From the NCBI GenBank assembly GCA_009663005.1, contig CM018895.1, positions 5,667,350-5,677,349 of the forward strand: a DNA stretch of 10,000 bases, read 5' to 3'. The notes beneath the pieces were generated by a model that worked only from the letters and a program-made list of their open reading frames with translations, had not been told where the DNA came from and made no database searches. A program made the translations under genes and the position numbers. The stretch's first letter is position 1, and every line of letters begins with the position of its first letter. Shown here piece after piece: positions 1 through 8,849 of the stretch. This stretch comes from Actinidia chinensis (taxonomy: Eukaryota; Streptophyta; Magnoliopsida; Ericales; Actinidiaceae).

Positions 1-155
1 TTCACTGAGGCTATTCGTGGGGTTGATGTCTAAGGATCAACAGTGAACCAGGGTAAGGGGTTTGTCCTCGTATTGTCGATATTTGGGTTGTTTATCACTT
101 ATGTTGTATTATTTGTGCCTGTGCCTAATTTATCGTGATTATTGGGGCGATGATC
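1..155 (+). other. Leader region upstream of gag, unresolved
   Basis: This stretch has no open frame related to gag. It is T/G-rich and probably belongs to the untranslated leader or the end of a 5' LTR. I could not match it to the 3' LTR by eye and saw no primer-binding site, so its status is open. Confidence 0.3.
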
Positions 156-1270
156 TTTCTTGATGCGGACTCCCCTCCTTTTTTCTCGTCTCCGGGGTGG
201 GACAAGAGGAGCCTGAACCCGAATGACCAGCTCAAACAGCCTGATGGCAACAGAGCTATTAGCGGCCCTTGATGACACGTACATGGAAAGTTTCAAATGC
301 AAAGGCAGTACGCGGTACCACCCTACATGAGCAGTTTATGAAATTGAATCCTCCTGAATTTAATGGGGGCATGATCCTTTAGTGCTGAAGATGGCTGAAA
401 GTTAGATACCATTTTTTGAAGTGATGAAAGTGACCAGCGAACAGAAATTGCTTTAGCCACAGGTATGTTTGAGGGTCGAGGCAAAGAAATTGGTGGGAAT
501 CGATTAGGAGAATGCAACCTGAAGGAGTGCCAGTTTTTCCATGGCAACTATTTATGGAAATCTTCAATGATCAGTACGTCCCCTCCATCTACCGCCTGCA
601 CAAAAGAAGGTTTTAATGTCGTTGAGAACATGGAACGATGTCTATCGTGGGAATATGAAGAAAAAGTTTTGCTTTGTCTCGATTTGGCGCCTGAGATGGT
701 GCGTACTGAAGAACTGAAGTGCCAGACGATTTGAGCATTGGCCTAGACTGGCCAGATCCGGAGCCGTTATGCGATGGTTTGGAGCTTTTAATATATCTTC
801 AGAGTTAGTGAACAAATCAAAAATTGGTCAGAGATGAGAGTGCTGGATTTCAAAATAGACCGAGATTTCAAAGAAAAGGAGATTTGATTCAAGCCCCGGG
901 CCTGACATCAAGACAAAGTCTACAATGGAACACGACATGTAGGCAGAGCAGAGCCAGACTGATGCGAGGAGTGCAGGACTGGTAGTCTAGAGTTGGAGGA
1001 AATTCTCGGGGAGAGTCGTGGAGACCACCAGTTAGACCTATACTGCACAATCTGGTACTAAGGAGGAATCATTTGTTATCTGGTGCGGTGTTTTAAGGCC
1101 ATATGGTCCTGTTATTGTCCAATTCCTTGGGTAGATAAATGTTATAGTGTGGGGCAACAATTGCCTGGCCCATAGGCAACATTTGTACTCTAAGGGCCTG
1201 TTGCAGTTTCCATCGTAGGCATTGCAGTTGAGAAGGGAGAGGAGCAAAGAGAATGCACAACAAGGGCCCA
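156..1270 (+). pseudogene. gag: Degenerate gag (capsid/nucleocapsid) of the gypsy element
   Basis: Gag forms the particle that packages element RNA in the cytoplasm. A low-complexity N-terminal part (about 165-230) is followed by a readable segment at 317-370 ending in E-F-N-G-G (356-370), the usual entry to the plant gypsy capsid domain. The match then continues in a shifted frame (G-H-D-P-L). Further capsid signs are M-F-E-G near 465-476 and a stretch around 625-690 resembling the conserved region before the nucleocapsid, spread over more than one frame. A zinc-knuckle remnant starts at 1140 (C-Y-S-V-G-Q-Q), where the second cysteine reads as valine and the rest of the Cys/His pattern is lost. 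Stops interrupt all frames. The gag/protease boundary is approximate. Confidence 0.7.
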
Positions 1271-1379
1271 GGCACCTACTCTAGAACCGCGTTCTCCAGC
1301 TCGAGTTTTATGCCGCTTACACACGAGATATATCAAGCCACTCCTAATGCTTAACAGGTACACTTTTAGTAAAGAATAA

Positions 1380-1720
1380 GAAAGCTACGTAATTGATAGA
1401 TCCAGGGGTTACACATTCTTTGTGTCTACTATATCTGCATGCATCGAGATAGATCATGTATTTCATTGTCCCCCCCCTTAACTTTTGTCTACCCTAGTGG
1501 GAGATGTGTGGGAGTGGAGGAGGTATATAAGGATTGTTTTTTAAATTGGTGAGAAGGAGTTATTAGTTGATTTGATGCCACTGGAGAGTATCATACTTTG
1601 ATGCTAATTTGGGATGGATTGGTTAGCTTCTTTATCTACTTCTATGGACGGTGTTAAAGAAGGAGGTTTTGTTTAAAATGCCAAGAAGTGGAATTTACAT
1701 TTCAAGGTGGGAAAGGGATG
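1380..1720 (+). pseudogene. Degenerate aspartic protease domain
   Basis: The element protease cuts the Gag-Pol polyprotein. The active-site region is readable at 1393-1422 as L-I-D-P-G-V-T-H-S-L, with the D-P-G triplet at 1399-1407; plant gypsy elements commonly have a DxGA(T/S)HSF-type site here. The reading breaks shortly afterwards, and a later protease-like E-V-E-F-T-F-Q-G stretch near 1690-1712 is in another frame. There is one active-site Asp, as expected, because retroelement proteases work as dimers. The ends are approximate. Confidence 0.6.
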
Positions 1721-1894
1721 TAATCCCAACTGTTTGAATTTCGGCTGTTAAAAAGCAAGAAAGTTGTTTTCAGAAAGGCTGTGAGGGATTTTGGCCTCAC
1801 ATTATTGATACAAGTCTACAGTAGAAAGAAGTTATCTGATTTTTTATTGTTAGAGATGTTCATATGTGTTTCCAATGAAACCTTCCAGGAGTAT

Positions 1895-2765
1895 ACCAAA
1901 AGGGAAGTGGAGGTTTGTTATTGAGTTATTGCCTGGAACTCTGAACCTATTTCTATAGCTCCGTATAGAATGGCCCATCTGTATTTTGCGAGAATTGAAG
2001 TGCAATTGCAAGATGTTGCTTGAGAAAGGGGGTAAGTCAGCCGAGTGTAAATCCACCTTGGGATGCGCCATTCTTTGTTAAGAAGAAGGATGGTAACTTG
2101 CGACTCTGTATAGATTATAGACAGCGGAATCATATCACAGTAAAGAACAAGTATCCTTTAACCACCTCGGATAGATGATTTGCTTGATCAGTTACAGGGT
2201 GCTTTTGTCCTTTTCCAATATTGATTGGAGATCTGGGTATCACAGTTGAAAGTAAAGGACAGTGATGTATCAAGCTCATTCCGTATTTCGATATGGGACA
2301 CTTATGAGTTTTTGGTAATGCTTTTTGGAGTACCGAAGGGCACCAGCTATTTTCATGGGATTTGATGAACAGGGTATTTAAGATCTTTTCTTGATTTCAT
2401 TGTCCTTATGTTATTTGACGACATATTTTGTTGTTTCTCGAAGCAGGAAGAAACATGAAAACATTTGAGAATTTGTGTTTACAAAACAACAACCAACACC
2501 AGACTTTACGTTAAAGCAATTGTACTGCTAAGTTCACATGGGAAATTTTTGGCTGATAGTGTGGCATTCTTGGGTCATGTTTTTTCTATCTGCAGAAAGG
2601 AATACATGGGGAAAAAGCCAAGACGATAGAGGCAGTAATGAATTGGGAGCTGCCGAAGAATGGTCAGAATCAGAAGTTTTCTGGGTTTGGCAGGTATTAT
2701 CGGAGTTTATACTGGGTTTTTCTCTATTTTATTGCTTTGGTCATTAACGCGGTTGACTCCGCAAG
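1895..2765 (+). pseudogene. pol: Degenerate reverse transcriptase domain
   Basis: This domain copied element RNA into DNA. Conserved blocks are read in order: I-E-L-L-P-G-T near 1918-1940; [10 protein letters not shown] from 2041, running into F-F-V-K-K-K-D-G and L-R-L-C-I-D-Y (2071-2118); I-D-D-L-L-D-Q-L-Q near 2170-2196; I-D-W-R-S-G-Y-H at 2220-2243 with the first catalytic Asp (2223-2225); the Asp pair of the catalytic motif at 2417-2422; A-F-L-G-H-V near 2567-2584; and R-S-F-L-G-L-A-G near 2670-2695. The catalytic box reads L-F-D-D instead of the usual F/Y-x-D-D, and the spacing around 2455-2530 is distorted by an A/C-rich stretch. Several frames are used and stops are common, so the domain is dead. 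It is the best-preserved domain of the element. Confidence 0.85.
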
Positions 2766-2789
2766 GATGTCAAGTTTGTGAGTGGACAG

Positions 2790-3250
2790 ATTATTGTTGA
2801 GGCGTATTTTCGAGTTGAAAACTAAGTTACTACGGCACCAGTGTTGACGATTCCTTCTAAAAGGGAACTTTGTGTTAATATAGTGATGCTTCACATCAAG
2901 GATTAGGAAATGTGTATTGATGCAGTAAGTGACCAGAGTTGCGAATATCGTCAAGACAAATTGAAGCACATGAATGAATTATCCTAACAGATTAGAGTTG
3001 GCTGCTGTGGTGTTTGTCTTTGAATATACGGATGCATTATTTTGTATGGAGAGTCTTTTTGAATTGTATACAGATCATCAAGCTAACGGTATTTGGTTTA
3101 CAACAACGGATTTGAATGCTAGACAAGGAATGGATGAGCTGATTAAAATACTATGAATGTGTGATCATTATCATCAGGGAGATCCAATGTGGTGGGCTAA
3201 TGCTTTGATAGGAAGTCTGCAGGAATGCTACTGTGTATCAAATGTTGTCG
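2790..3250 (+). pseudogene. pol: Degenerate RNase H domain
   Basis: RNase H removes the RNA strand of the RNA/DNA hybrid during reverse transcription. The first conserved block, Y-S-D-A-S-H-Q-G-L-G, is at 2879-2908 and carries the first catalytic Asp (2885-2887). A long open stretch at 2974-3156 then shows N-Y-P-N-R-L-E-L-A-A-V-V-F and, at 3070-3078, the T-D-H block with another catalytic Asp (3073-3075). After a frame change the end of the domain is read as Y-H-Q-G-D-P near 3169-3186, matching the usual HPG-type tail before the integrase linker. The 61-codon open stretch is a leftover of the ancestral frame and not a separate gene. Confidence 0.8.
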
Positions 3251-3299
3251 GGCGAAGTTTATGTGCGGATGAATTACTCGGGAGTGATTTGAGCAAGAA

Positions 3300-4400
3300 G
3301 ATAGGTTGTATGTAGCAACACGTACAAGTGAGAACCTTTAATGCTTGATCGTATTCTCGAATTGCAAATTCAAGATGATCAATTGAGGAGATAGACAGCA
3401 TTGGTGGAACCCAAAAGGAGTACTGAGTTTCTCTATCCTTGATGATGGAACTTGATGTTTGGAAATCGGTTTTGTATTCCCAATTAGTTTAGGATTGAGG
3501 AAGATATCCTAGAGAAGCGCACCAATCAGTGTATGCCTGCATCCAGAAGAGTACAAGATGTAGAGATTGCGTAAGTGTATTGGTGGCCAGTATGAAAAGG
3601 ACATTGCAAGAATTTGTTGCAATATGTCTAACTTTCAACACAGGTGAAAGCTGAACATCAGAAAGCCTGCTTGTTTGTTCAACTCTACCAATTCCACATG
3701 GAAATGAACATATTCTAGGGATTTTGTGGTGGGACTTCCAAAGACTGCTACTTGGGTTTTATTCTATTCTATTTGGGTGATTGTTATAGATTGACCAATC
3801 AGCTCCATTTTCTTCCAGTGAAGTACTTATTCCATTGACAGATATGCAAAATTGTATGTGTGGATGAATTGTAGATTGCATGGGCACTAGTGTCTCATTG
3901 TGTCACAGCGATCCAATATTTACCTCCAGACTTTTTGCCAAGTCTTCAACAAGCTATGGGCACGAAAAGGGAATTCAGTACACAACAGGAGTAATTCTTT
4001 TCCTCCTCCCCCCTCTGTTCCTCTTCCTCTTTACCATTCCAGGACATTTGATGGATATGTTTGAGGGCTTGTATGCAGATTTCAAAGGCACTGGGAATGA
4101 CGATATTGCTTTGATGGAGTTTGCATATCACAATACTACAGAGTAGTATTGGTATGTCACCTTTGAAGTATTGTAACGGTATAACGTGTAAATAACTCCA
4201 GTGTGCTGGACTGAAGTGGGTGAAAGACAGTTGCTGGGTCCCGAGTGATCAGGATACAACAAGAAGATTCACAACAGTTCATAAACATTTGAAGGTTTGC
4301 ACAAGTAGAAAAAGAGCTTGCTGATATCGGCGCGACGGAAACTTGATTTGAGGTGGGGATCAAGTGTTTTTGAAAGTTTTCTTCTCCATGGAAGAGTGTA
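3300..4400 (+). pseudogene. pol: Degenerate integrase domain
   Basis: Integrase inserted the element DNA into the chromosome. The zinc-binding region is suggested by E-A-H-Q-S-V-Y at 3514-3534 and by M-K-R-T-L-Q-E-F-V from 3592 leading to C-L-T-F at 3625-3636, where the second cysteine of the usual CxxC is Phe. V-K-A-E-H-Q-K follows near 3642-3662. The first Asp of the catalytic DDE triad lies at 3720-3722 in D-F-V-V-G-L-P; the second is at 3910-3912 in S-D-P-I-F-T-S-R. The stretch that should hold the catalytic Glu is replaced by a pyrimidine-rich run (3995-4032), after which L-R-A-C-like and E-F-A-Y-type similarity resumes. C-W-T-E-V-G-E-R-Q-L-L-G-P-E is read at 4204-4245. The open frame at 3880-4146 is part of this domain and not an independent gene. 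Confidence 0.8.
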
Positions 4401-4559
4401 CTGGATTTGGAAGGAGAGGTAAATTGGAATCCAAGGTACATTTGTCATATACCATATGGAGAGAGTTGGCATAACGCTTATAAATTAGACTTACCGCCGA
4501 AAAGTCCAAATTACAAATGTGGTTTCATGTATCTAATGTTGAAGAAGTTTATAGCAAGA

Positions 4560-4802
4560 TCCGTCACATTGTGTGGATACAGCACCGATTGAGTTGGAGG
4601 ATGACTTGAGTTATGTAGAGCAACCGTTCAAATCTTAGACATCAAAAGAAGGAGCAAGTTCTTCGGAACAAAGTAATAACCTTGGTAAAGTTTCTATGGA
4701 GGAGCCAAACACTAGAGGAGGCTACATGGGAGAGTGATGAGTCATGTGGAGTAGTATCCATACTATTCCAGGTGGAAAATTTCGGGACGAAATGCTTTAA
4801 GG
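4560..4802 (+). pseudogene. Chromodomain and C-terminal tail of the polyprotein
   Basis: An open frame from 4658 to 4802 reads V-L-R-N-K-V-I-T-L-V-K-F-L-W near its start and then L-E-E-A-T-W-E-S near 4712-4735. This is the pattern of the chromodomain fused to integrase in plant chromoviruses, which is thought to guide insertion by binding modified histones. Upstream, P-I-E-L-E-D-D-L-S-Y near 4586-4616 matches the usual linker. The copy ends with sequence that normally lies at the polyprotein end, directly before the polypurine tract. This domain supports calling the element a chromovirus. Confidence 0.7.
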
Positions 4803-4813
4803 CGGGAAGAGGG
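4799..4813 (+). other. Polypurine tract of the retrotransposon
   Basis: A 15-base all-purine stretch (AAGGCGGGAAGAGGG) sits just after the chromodomain remnant and directly before a TG dinucleotide. In LTR retroelements such a tract primes plus-strand DNA synthesis and adjoins the 3' LTR. The position fits exactly; the call rests on context and composition. Confidence 0.65.
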
Positions 4814-5100
4814 TGAACCCTAAATCCGAATTTCATAGTTGTTTTCATTCCCATGCATAATTAATAGTAATTTATGTAATTAATTGGTAGTTTATTGACA
4901 TAAAGCCCGTGCGTTGATATATTGGAGTGTAATGTGCGGGGAAAGTAAAAAGTGATTAATTAAAGTTACGGGTACAAAGCGTTAATATTTATTTAGTTTG
5001 GGGTTCAATCGAAAGACTTAAAGACTATGAATAATAAAGAAGACATCAAAATTAAGAGGAAAATTTATTTATAACAAAGGTGTCTGCCATTGTATCCCAT

Positions 5101-5220
5101 TTATCGTGTAAAGAAAAAAAAAGAAAGAGAACGGGAAGGAGAGAATACCAAGAGAAGAAAAAAAAAAGAAGAAGGAAGGAAACTCAGAGAAAAACAGAAA
5201 AAAACAAAGAGAGGTAAGAC
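5101..5220 (+). repeat. Purine-rich (GA/A) low-complexity tract
   Basis: From about 5108 onward the + strand is almost all A and G for over 100 bases, with A runs broken by G and only a few pyrimidines. It lies in the U3 part of the LTR, upstream of the TATA box. The lysine/arginine/glutamate-rich open frame at 5090-5311 is a by-product of this composition and not a gene. Confidence 0.8.
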
Positions 5221-5310
5221 TGAGAGATATGCTATTGTGTGGCTGTGGTGTGTTTTTGTGTTTGTACTAGTTTTAATTCTGCTGGCTTGGGAGCGGCTTC
5301 ATGTTGAGTG

Positions 5311-5370
5311 AAAAATAAGAAACAAGAGTGAGATGAAAGAGAGGAAGAAAAAAAGGGGAGAAAGGGAAAT
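5311..5370 (+). repeat. Second purine-rich tract, upstream of the LTR TATA box
   Basis: A second GA-rich stretch ends at the TATA box. Together with the tract at 5101-5220 it makes the proximal U3 strongly strand-asymmetric in purines. GA-rich elements near plant promoters can bind GAGA-type factors; that role is inference here. Confidence 0.65.
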
Positions 5371-5372
5371 CC

Positions 5373-5381
5373 TATATAAAA
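5373..5381 (+). promoter_or_regulatory. TATA box of the 3' LTR
   Basis: TATATAAAA, followed by GG, lies in the middle of the inferred LTR directly after a purine-rich tract. This is where the promoter that starts element transcription is expected. In a 3' LTR it could drive read-through into the flanking DNA on the right. Confidence 0.5.
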
Positions 5382-5556
5382 GGTGAGTTCGTGATTTGTA
5401 ATTAATTTAAGTTGATTTAATTAGTATTTTTGGTTAGTATCAATTGAAATCAATAATCTATAAATTGAATTGATATCGTTGATGATTGTAACTTGAAAAT
5501 CATAAATAGGTGGAATTACTTTAAATTGTTGAAAATAATTAATTAATTGTGTATGT

Positions 5557-5617
5557 TATATATATATATATATATGTATGTATGTCATGTGTGTGCGTGC
5601 GTATGTGTGTGTGTGTT
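5557..5617 (+). repeat. Compound microsatellite (TA)n-(TATG)n-(TG)n
   Basis: A run of alternating TA (5557-5575) passes into TATG units and then into TG/CG alternation up to about 5617. It is a compound dinucleotide repeat within the LTR and likely to vary in length between individuals. Confidence 0.9.
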
Positions 5618-6882
5618 GCCAGGTGCAAAGGTTGAAAGTGAAACATACCCAGATCTGGAAATATCCCAGTGGTCAAGTCCATGAAGTTTATCGTGCACCC
5701 TATTTAAAAGTTGGTCCATCAGGATGAGTTTTTTGGTCAGATTAATAGTCGTTTTCTATGTTGTTTCCAGCTGCTGAAGCCCATTATAGGGTCCTTTTTA
5801 ACCTAATGCGACTGTTTACAATTATTTGGTACAGCACGTAGTAATCGTCGGGCTTTTAAACGATGGGGCGACAATCAACGGTGGAAACGTGTCCTACTGC
5901 CTAAATTTTACGGGAGTGGTACTACTACATTTATGAGAATCCATCGGGTTCAAATTATAAATTTATAGTCCTGAGTTATGTATATATAAGTGATGGGCAC
6001 GAAGAAAGTGGTGATTAACAGGACCTAAGGAAGGAGAAGGCCCTTCAAGGCAACCTCAGGCGTAATCTGACTTTGGTGGGTGTGTGCGTGACATTTGGGA
6101 ATAATATATCAGAGATAATCTTATTCATATTGAATTGCTTGGCTTTTTTATACGATTGATGTGATTGTGAATTGTATACGACTGGTGATAATGATTATAT
6201 CGGTGGAAGTAATATCGGAGAGGTGATGTGGGCATGCATATCATTTCTTGTGTTGCTTGCCTTTCACTGGTGAAGTTTAAACCACGGTGGGTAACTAAGG
6301 CTTAGTCACGGTGACAGCCTAGGGGTGCCACGGTTTGCATTCCTTGATAACAGCCAACAAATATTGGGCCAACTTTATCTAAACTTGCGCGCACAGTGGG
6401 TGAAACATTAGCTTGGACATCTTTATTGGCTGGATTTCATGGTGTACATGGCTTATCTGTATCATTCTTTAATGAATTTGATTAGCTATTGTGACATGGG
6501 ATTTTAGCTCACACAAACCCACAACAGATCTTTTGAAAGGAGGTGATACAGTTCGCTGTCTTTTTTTACTGTGTTTTTACTCCTAGCGTGGTAAATCAAT
6601 CCTGGTCCGAGGTTTGGATCTTAGAAAGAACTCGGGTAGGTTCCCACTTTGTAGATTTTTGATTTACCTTGATTTGAGGATTGGTATATTCTTGTGTTTA
6701 CAAGCGAGTATTTTTAGGTATGTGAATATCTTATGTTTGAGGGTTTGATTTTTAATTATCAGTGTATATAACCCATGGCTGGGTCCTTTATTCTTGTTGG
6801 GCATTGAAATATTGTGGTAGATACATGTGTCCGTTCGCAAGGCATTGGTGGCCTGTGCGATGCACATCCTGCCTAAATAACA

Positions 6883-7630
6883 TTAATTATGTTGATTTAT
6901 TTGGGGATTGACAAATAAATGAGTTAAAATAAATATATATTTCAATTGAAAGATTCAAATCTCCATATTTTCATAATAAAAATTTAAAAATAGACAATTT
7001 CTAATTACCTTTTTCTTTTAATCCGGGGATTAACAAAGTCTGTGTAAGAAATTAATTTTGTTCATAAAAAATAATACATTTTTTTGAAGATATTTATCTA
7101 AAACATATTTTTTAATTTCCCAATAAAATTATTTTATATGATTATCTAAATTAATTATAAAATAATAAAATACTGAGTTTGATATTCTCTCTTTAAAAAT
7201 TATGTTTTTTTCCAACCCTTAATATGTCTTAAGAAACAGACACGATTTCTGGAGAGAGTATTGTGAAGTGGGATTAGAAATAGCGAAAGCAACCCAAAAA
7301 TAAAGTTTTACCTATTACCGTTGTAGACGACACTTTGCAGTAAAAAGTTCTGAACCAAAATCTTAGTAAGTTTTAATCATGAACTATGTGTACTATGATC
7401 CTGAATAATTAATAAATCGCCAATTACAATAATAGAACGGCAAATCTTGGCAGAATTAGAACAAATACTACCACCTCATGTTTGGGAAAATTCAAATATT
7501 ACAGCCTTAGAATAATGATTTTTAAAGTGAACTAGAGATTGGAATAAAACGATAAATGATCATTCACTAGCAAATAAAAATGGCCATCACCTTAATATAA
7601 TAAAATAATGTACATCTCCTTCCTATTCCT
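6883..7630. other. AT-rich intergenic spacer
   Basis: This stretch of about 750 bases is strongly AT-rich, with runs of A and T and no long open frame. Between 7240 and 7600 the composition is slightly less extreme, but I saw no coding, RNA or repeat signature. It probably represents the flank into which the retrotransposon inserted, or older decayed repeats. Confidence 0.7.
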
Positions 7631-7634
7631 TATG

Positions 7635-8080
7635 ATGAGGGGAAATCATAATCCGAGATGGGAATGTCGCCCACTTAGGGTCACATTGCCAAAAATCTCT
7701 CATGATTCATGCTGAGTTCGCCTATACTCCTCAGGTGAACTGATTGCCTTTGTAACGTCACTTCACCTACGGGAGACGTTAATTGTCTCGTCCACCGTTC
7801 TGAGACTCCTACCTACGCGATATTACCTCTATATGGCATCCTCTTGATTCTTCTCCGATATTTGCGGAATCTCCTTCTATACTTAACTACCCGACGATTT
7901 TGTCGTGATCTTCCTGTATGACACTCCATTCTCCATCTATAAAAGGCTGCTCCCCCTCTGCTAAAGAGGTATGAATCATTCGCATTCTCACTCTGAAAGC
8001 GGTTTTAGGGTTTGAATCAAAAGTGAGCCCATTTGAAACGATTACTTCCCTATTGTTGTTAACATTGCATGAACCGATCG
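7635..8080 (+). repeat. Possible solo LTR or promoter-like fragment
   Basis: This block is less AT-rich than both neighbours. It contains a TATA box (7937-7946, CTATAAAAGG) followed by a C-rich GCTGCTCCCCCTCTGC segment and then ATTCGCATTCTCACTCTG. That arrangement resembles the U3-R region of Tat/Athila-type plant gypsy LTRs. No internal retroelement domains flank it, so if it is an LTR it is a solo one. I could not fix TG/CA ends, a target duplication or a primer-binding site. A decayed ordinary gene promoter is the alternative. Confidence 0.3.
7937..7946 (+). promoter_or_regulatory. TATA-box match in the LTR-like block
   Basis: CTATAAAAGG lies between a GC-richer upstream block and a C-rich downstream segment, a layout typical of plant core promoters and LTRs. 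No coding frame starting downstream is convincing. Confidence 0.4.
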
Positions 8081-8139
8081 ACGTGTTGCCAACGTGGCAA
8101 AAACACACCAATTGCTTGAATGGTGCGCTTCAATTGGAG

Positions 8140-8750
8140 CGTTTTTAAGGTTTGGTTGTGGTGACGTGGTGCTTCGAGTAATGCATGTATAATTTGTCGA
8201 TCTTTGAAGGGATGTTAGTATAGTTTGTTTTCTTTCCAATCTTGTTACAAACTTTGTGTAGTTATTTTTTCTTTTGAAATGATGTGATTCACTATTATTT
8301 TTTGACCTATTATATTCACGTTCCAAACACGATGTACGCAAGTACGTATCCAATTAGAGCACATTATAATAAACTACGGCCAATTTGGCATTTTTTTTCA
8401 AGGACCAAATGGGAAAATAACAGTACTTTAAGGGAGAAAGTTAAATTAATCAAAAAAAAAAAAAAAGAACAGGCTTCTTTGCAGTCCTATTTTGAACTGG
8501 CCCAGTATGGTTCAAGTATACTAGGTTCCAATTTGTGCATATTTTTATTATCTAAACCATATATACTATAGACCTAATCAAGAAATTTAATATTATAAAA
8601 AATATATAAATTGAAATATTAAATATTAAATTAATATTAATTTATATTAAGATAAATTGATATAATTCTGTATACCATATTCATTTATTAAGTTATAAAA
8701 TAATACATCAGTATAAATTTTTACGACAAGTCTACAATATAAACTCAAAA
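8140..8750. other. AT-rich spacer with poly(A) run and palindrome
   Basis: No gene is recognised. The stretch holds a 15-base A run at 8452-8466, very AT-rich sequence at 8575-8710, and a perfect palindrome at 8627-8644 (TAAATTAATATTAATTTA). The open frames crossing it have the composition expected of random AT-rich DNA. A matrix-attachment role is possible but unsupported. Confidence 0.65.
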
Positions 8751-8754
8751 AAAG

Positions 8755-8840
8755 TACCAAAATATTTGAAGGGTATTTTGGTAATAAAACTTGTGCCCAA
8801 GAAAACCTACCAAAATATGTCAAGGGCATTTTGGCAATAA
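8755..8840. repeat. Two 33-bp direct repeats, each able to form a hairpin
   Basis: The units at 8755-8787 and 8808-8840 both run from TACCAAAATAT to a TTTTGG-AATAA end and differ at only a few positions. Within the first unit ACCAAAATA and TATTTTGGT are perfect inverted arms around a 9-base loop; the second unit has the same arms with mismatches. The start-to-start spacing is 53 bases. Sequences of the type AAGGGTATTTTGGTAAT are frequent in plant intergenic DNA, so this may be a remnant of a dispersed element next to the promoter. Confidence 0.8.
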
Positions 8841-8849
8841 CAAATCCCA

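Larger units (their letters stand above)
1..6882 (+). mobile_element. Decayed Ty3/gypsy LTR retrotransposon (chromovirus, probably Tekay/Del clade)
   Basis: Recognisable pieces occur in the fixed order gag, protease, reverse transcriptase, RNase H, integrase, chromodomain, polypurine tract, 3' LTR, all on the + strand. Integrase after RNase H is the Ty3/gypsy order (Ty1/copia has it before reverse transcriptase), and a chromodomain at the integrase C-terminus defines chromoviruses. The long LTR and the sequence at the end of the polyprotein suggest the Tekay/Del clade; that last step is inference. Frameshifts and stops occur throughout, so the copy cannot encode its proteins. The left boundary is not visible: I found no plant initiator-tRNA primer-binding site and no copy of the 3' LTR near base 1. 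The right boundary is placed at a CA near 6881-6882. No flanking target-site duplication was identified. Confidence 0.85.
4814..6882 (+). repeat. 3' LTR of the chromovirus
   Basis: The LTR is inferred to start at TG (4814-4815) after the polypurine tract and to end at CA (6881-6882), where the sequence turns into AT-rich spacer. A length near 2.07 kb is long but fits Tekay/Del-type elements. Inside are AT-rich U3 sequence, GA-rich tracts (5101-5220 and 5311-5370), a TATA box (5373-5381), a TA/TG microsatellite (5557-5617) and a GC-richer part from about 5800 to 6640. No open frame in it resembles a known protein. Without the 5' LTR in the window the borders cannot be confirmed, and the microsatellite may have lengthened it. 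Confidence 0.6.

Noticed and set aside
1..60. Search for the end of the 5' LTR and a primer-binding site
   Set aside because: No sequence complementary to the plant initiator tRNA-Met 3' end and no visible match to the 3' LTR end near 6800-6882.
1038..1275. Two overlapping minus-strand frames with cysteine-rich stretches
   Set aside because: They are antisense to the gag nucleocapsid remnant; the cysteines come from the reversed zinc-knuckle region.
4157..4441. 94-codon minus-strand open frame opposite the integrase tail
   Set aside because: The plus strand here matches the integrase C-terminal region, so the minus-strand frame is a shadow.
4999..5014. GGGTTCAATCGAA resembling a tRNA B box
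   Set aside because: No A box, acceptor stem or cloverleaf could be fitted upstream; it lies inside the LTR.
5090..5311. 73-codon frame with a lysine/glutamate-rich half and a hydrophobic end resembling a small membrane protein
   Set aside because: The charged part comes from the GA-rich tract and the hydrophobic part from T/G-rich LTR sequence; it lies inside the 3' LTR.
8086..8100. Hairpin TTGCCA-ACG-TGGCAA
   Set aside because: A six-base stem without a following T run or a known context; likely chance, and not reported as a terminator or regulatory site.
8042..8353. 103-codon minus-strand open frame
   Set aside because: It crosses AT-rich spacer and the LTR-like block, has no recognisable motif, and its serine/threonine/arginine-rich make-up fits a chance frame.
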